Positions 13,873-15,103 of a stretch of 15,103 bases of DNA are shown piece by piece. The stretch is from an uncultured Alphaproteobacteria bacterium (GTDB taxonomy: Bacteria; Pseudomonadota; Alphaproteobacteria; UBA7887): assembly GCA_913044255.1 (NCBI GenBank), contig CAJWOI010000026.1:1-15103 (forward strand), written 5' to 3'. Numbering within the stretch: the stretch's first letter is position 1; each line of letters begins with the position of its first letter. The notes below the pieces were generated by a model. The model searched no databases and had not been told where the DNA came from. It worked only from the letters and a program-made list of their open reading frames with translations. The position numbers were made by a program, and so were the translations under genes.

Positions 13873-14489
13873 TTCAGCCGCTCCTCAAGTGCGCCAACGG
13901 CGGCCTTCGTCAATACCAACACATCGCGGCGGAGAATGTCGTACACGTTCGCGCCCTGGCTCGGAAGAACATCAATATTTGGCAGGTTAAAAGCGGCACG
14001 CTCAAAATTGGCGTCAATTTCAATATCATCAATGATCAACGCAGACTGCCAACCAAACGCAGATATTTGCGATGCCAACACCTTGGTCTTTGAATTTTTG
14101 AGGGCAACAGAATCAAGCACGACCAATTTACCCTCAGACTGTTTAGAAGACAAAGCACATTTTAATGCTAGGCGACGAACCTTTTTCGGCAAACCGTGAG
14201 CATGACTACGCACTACAGGACCAAACACTACACCGCCACCAACGAATTGAGAAACACGCTTCGACCCATGACGAGCTCGACCAGTACCTTTTTGCCGATA
14301 CATTTTCGCCGTAGTGCCCCTAACCTCTCCTCGTTCCTTGACCTTATGGGTGCCAGCCTGGCGTTTCGCCAACTGCCATTTCACGGCACGATGCAGAATA
14401 TCCCGACGAACATTTATACCAAAGACCTCGTCTGCTAAATCAAGTTGGCCAGCCTGCTTGTTATCAAGGGTCAATACTTTGCATTCCAT
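13869..14489 (-). CDS. rplD: 50S ribosomal protein L4
   Basis: Large-subunit protein whose long loop narrows the exit tunnel. In E. coli it also represses the S10 operon; that regulation cannot be judged here because the leader is outside the window. The 206-residue product has the N-terminal fold, the tunnel loop at about 46-92 with KVKERGEVRGTTAKMYRQKG and QFVGGGVVFGP, and the C-terminal fold with NIDVLPSQGANVYDILRRD. The ATG at 14489 follows GAGG at 10 bases. It begins 5 bases after rplC and overlaps rplW by four. Confidence 0.98.
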   Translation of the reverse strand: MECKVLTLDNKQAGQLDLADEVFGINVRRDILHRAVKWQLAKRQAGTHKVKERGEVRGTTAKMYRQKGTGRARHGSKRVSQFVGGGVVFGPVVRSHAHGLPKKVRRLALKCALSSKQSEGKLVVLDSVALKNSKTKVLASQISAFGWQSALIIDDIEIDANFERAAFNLPNIDVLPSQGANVYDILRRDVLVLTKAAVGALEERLK

Positions 14490-14494
14490 TGTAA

Positions 14495-15103
14495 CTACGC
14501 CTCTGCCCCCTCACCGGTTCCGTCGTCAGAATTTTCGGAAGACAAAACTACGTCGTCCATATTTTTTTGAGAATCAGTTCCTGAATGACCCGAAGCGTCG
14601 GAACCTTTAAGGCCAGCTGGATACGGTGCCATAGATGGCAAAGCGCGTTTCTGCGCATCTCTCACCTTGACATAACCGCCCTTAGGGCCCGGTACCGCAC
14701 CCATAACCATCAACAGTCCGCGAGTTTTATCGGTCCGAACTACATAAAGATTTTGCTCGGTAACTTGACGTGCACCCATTTGCCCAGCCATTTTCTTGCC
14801 CTTAAAGACCTTGCCAGGATCCTGGGATTGACCTGTAGATCCGTGACTGCGATGCGACACCGAAATACCATGACTCGCCCGCAGCCCCGCGAAATTGTGC
14901 CGTTTCATTGCACCGGCAAATCCCTTACCAATTGAAATGCCAGTGACATCCACGAACTGCCCTTCGACAAAATGACCAGCTGACAACTCTGCGCCAACAT
15001 CAACTAGTGCATCACTACTTACTCGAAATTCAGCCAACCGACGTTTAGGTACCACATTAGCTTTCGCAAAGTGACCTCGAATAGCCTTGTTTACATTCTT
15101 AAC
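14495..15103 (-). CDS. rplC: 50S ribosomal protein L3, N-terminus cut by the window edge
   Basis: Assembly-initiating large-subunit protein that reaches the peptidyl-transferase centre. The frame runs open to base 15103; 202 residues are visible, starting VKNVNKAIRGHFAKA, so the first few dozen are missing. Landmarks are the beta-barrel segment FVDVTGISIGKGFAGAMKRH, the centre loop HGISVSHRSHGSTGQSQDPG (about 78-97, with the glutamine matching the methylated Gln150 region of E. coli L3), and KVFKGKKMAGQMGARQVT. After residue about 165 comes a tail of roughly 35 residues, low in complexity and acidic (SSENSDDGTGEGAEA at the end), absent from E. coli L3. Confidence 0.97.
   Translation of the reverse strand, partial: VKNVNKAIRGHFAKANVVPKRRLAEFRVSSDALVDVGAELSAGHFVEGQFVDVTGISIGKGFAGAMKRHNFAGLRASHGISVSHRSHGSTGQSQDPGKVFKGKKMAGQMGARQVTEQNLYVVRTDKTRGLLMVMGAVPGPKGGYVKVRDAQKRALPSMAPYPAGLKGSDASGHSGTDSQKNMDDVVLSSENSDDGTGEGAEA

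Noticed and set aside
1..15103. Mobile elements, CRISPR arrays, tRNA or rRNA genes, horizontally acquired islands
   Set aside because: Nothing of this kind was seen; gene order is syntenic and unbroken, all genes lie on one strand, and composition looks even throughout.

Overview
This window holds most of the S10-spc-alpha ribosomal protein supercluster, read leftwards on the minus strand, with an HtrA/DegP-type periplasmic serine protease downstream. In transcription order (right to left) it encodes L3 (5' end cut by the window), L4, L23, L2, S19, L22, S3, L16, L29, S17, L14, L24, L5, S14, S8, L6, L18, S5, L30, L15, SecY, adenylate kinase, S13, S11, RpoA, L17, and then the protease, whose C-terminus is cut by the left edge. 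Every gene is on the minus strand. I see no rRNA, tRNA, CRISPR array, mobile element or phage gene.

The organism is most likely an alphaproteobacterium. The gene order secY-adk-rpsM-rpsK-rpoA-rplQ lacks rpmJ (L36) between secY and rpsM and lacks rpsD (S4) between rpsK and rpoA. RpoA starts with the IQKNWQELI-type N-terminus, S14 is the 101-residue zinc-free form, adenylate kinase carries a four-cysteine lid, and a Deg protease follows rplQ. Base composition looks moderate rather than GC-rich. I cannot place it more precisely; a Rhodospirillales-like or marine lineage is only a guess.

Layout: 15103-10482 is the S10-operon part (L3 to S17), 10429-4119 the spc part (L14 to SecY plus adk), and 4002-1610 the alpha part (S13, S11, RpoA, L17). 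Within the first two blocks the genes are packed with gaps of 0-52 bases and several stop/start overlaps, so they probably form one transcript. The 116-base gap between adk and rpsM holds a near-consensus sigma70 promoter (TTGACC, 16-base spacer, TATAAT), so the alpha block can be transcribed independently. A 275-base spacer then separates L17 from the protease gene.

The genes make ribosome components, the Sec translocon channel that docks on the ribosome, the RNA polymerase alpha subunit, and adenylate kinase, linking translation, transcription, secretion and adenylate balance. The protease carries a signal sequence and would act on exported proteins.

I found no undescribed biological system. 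The points worth a second look are modest: six non-ATG starts among highly expressed genes (TTG for rplB, rplF and rpsM; GTG for rpsS, adk and rpoA), the rpsM promoter and leader hairpin, the acidic C-terminal tails on L3 and L17, and the intergenic inverted repeat between rplQ and the protease.
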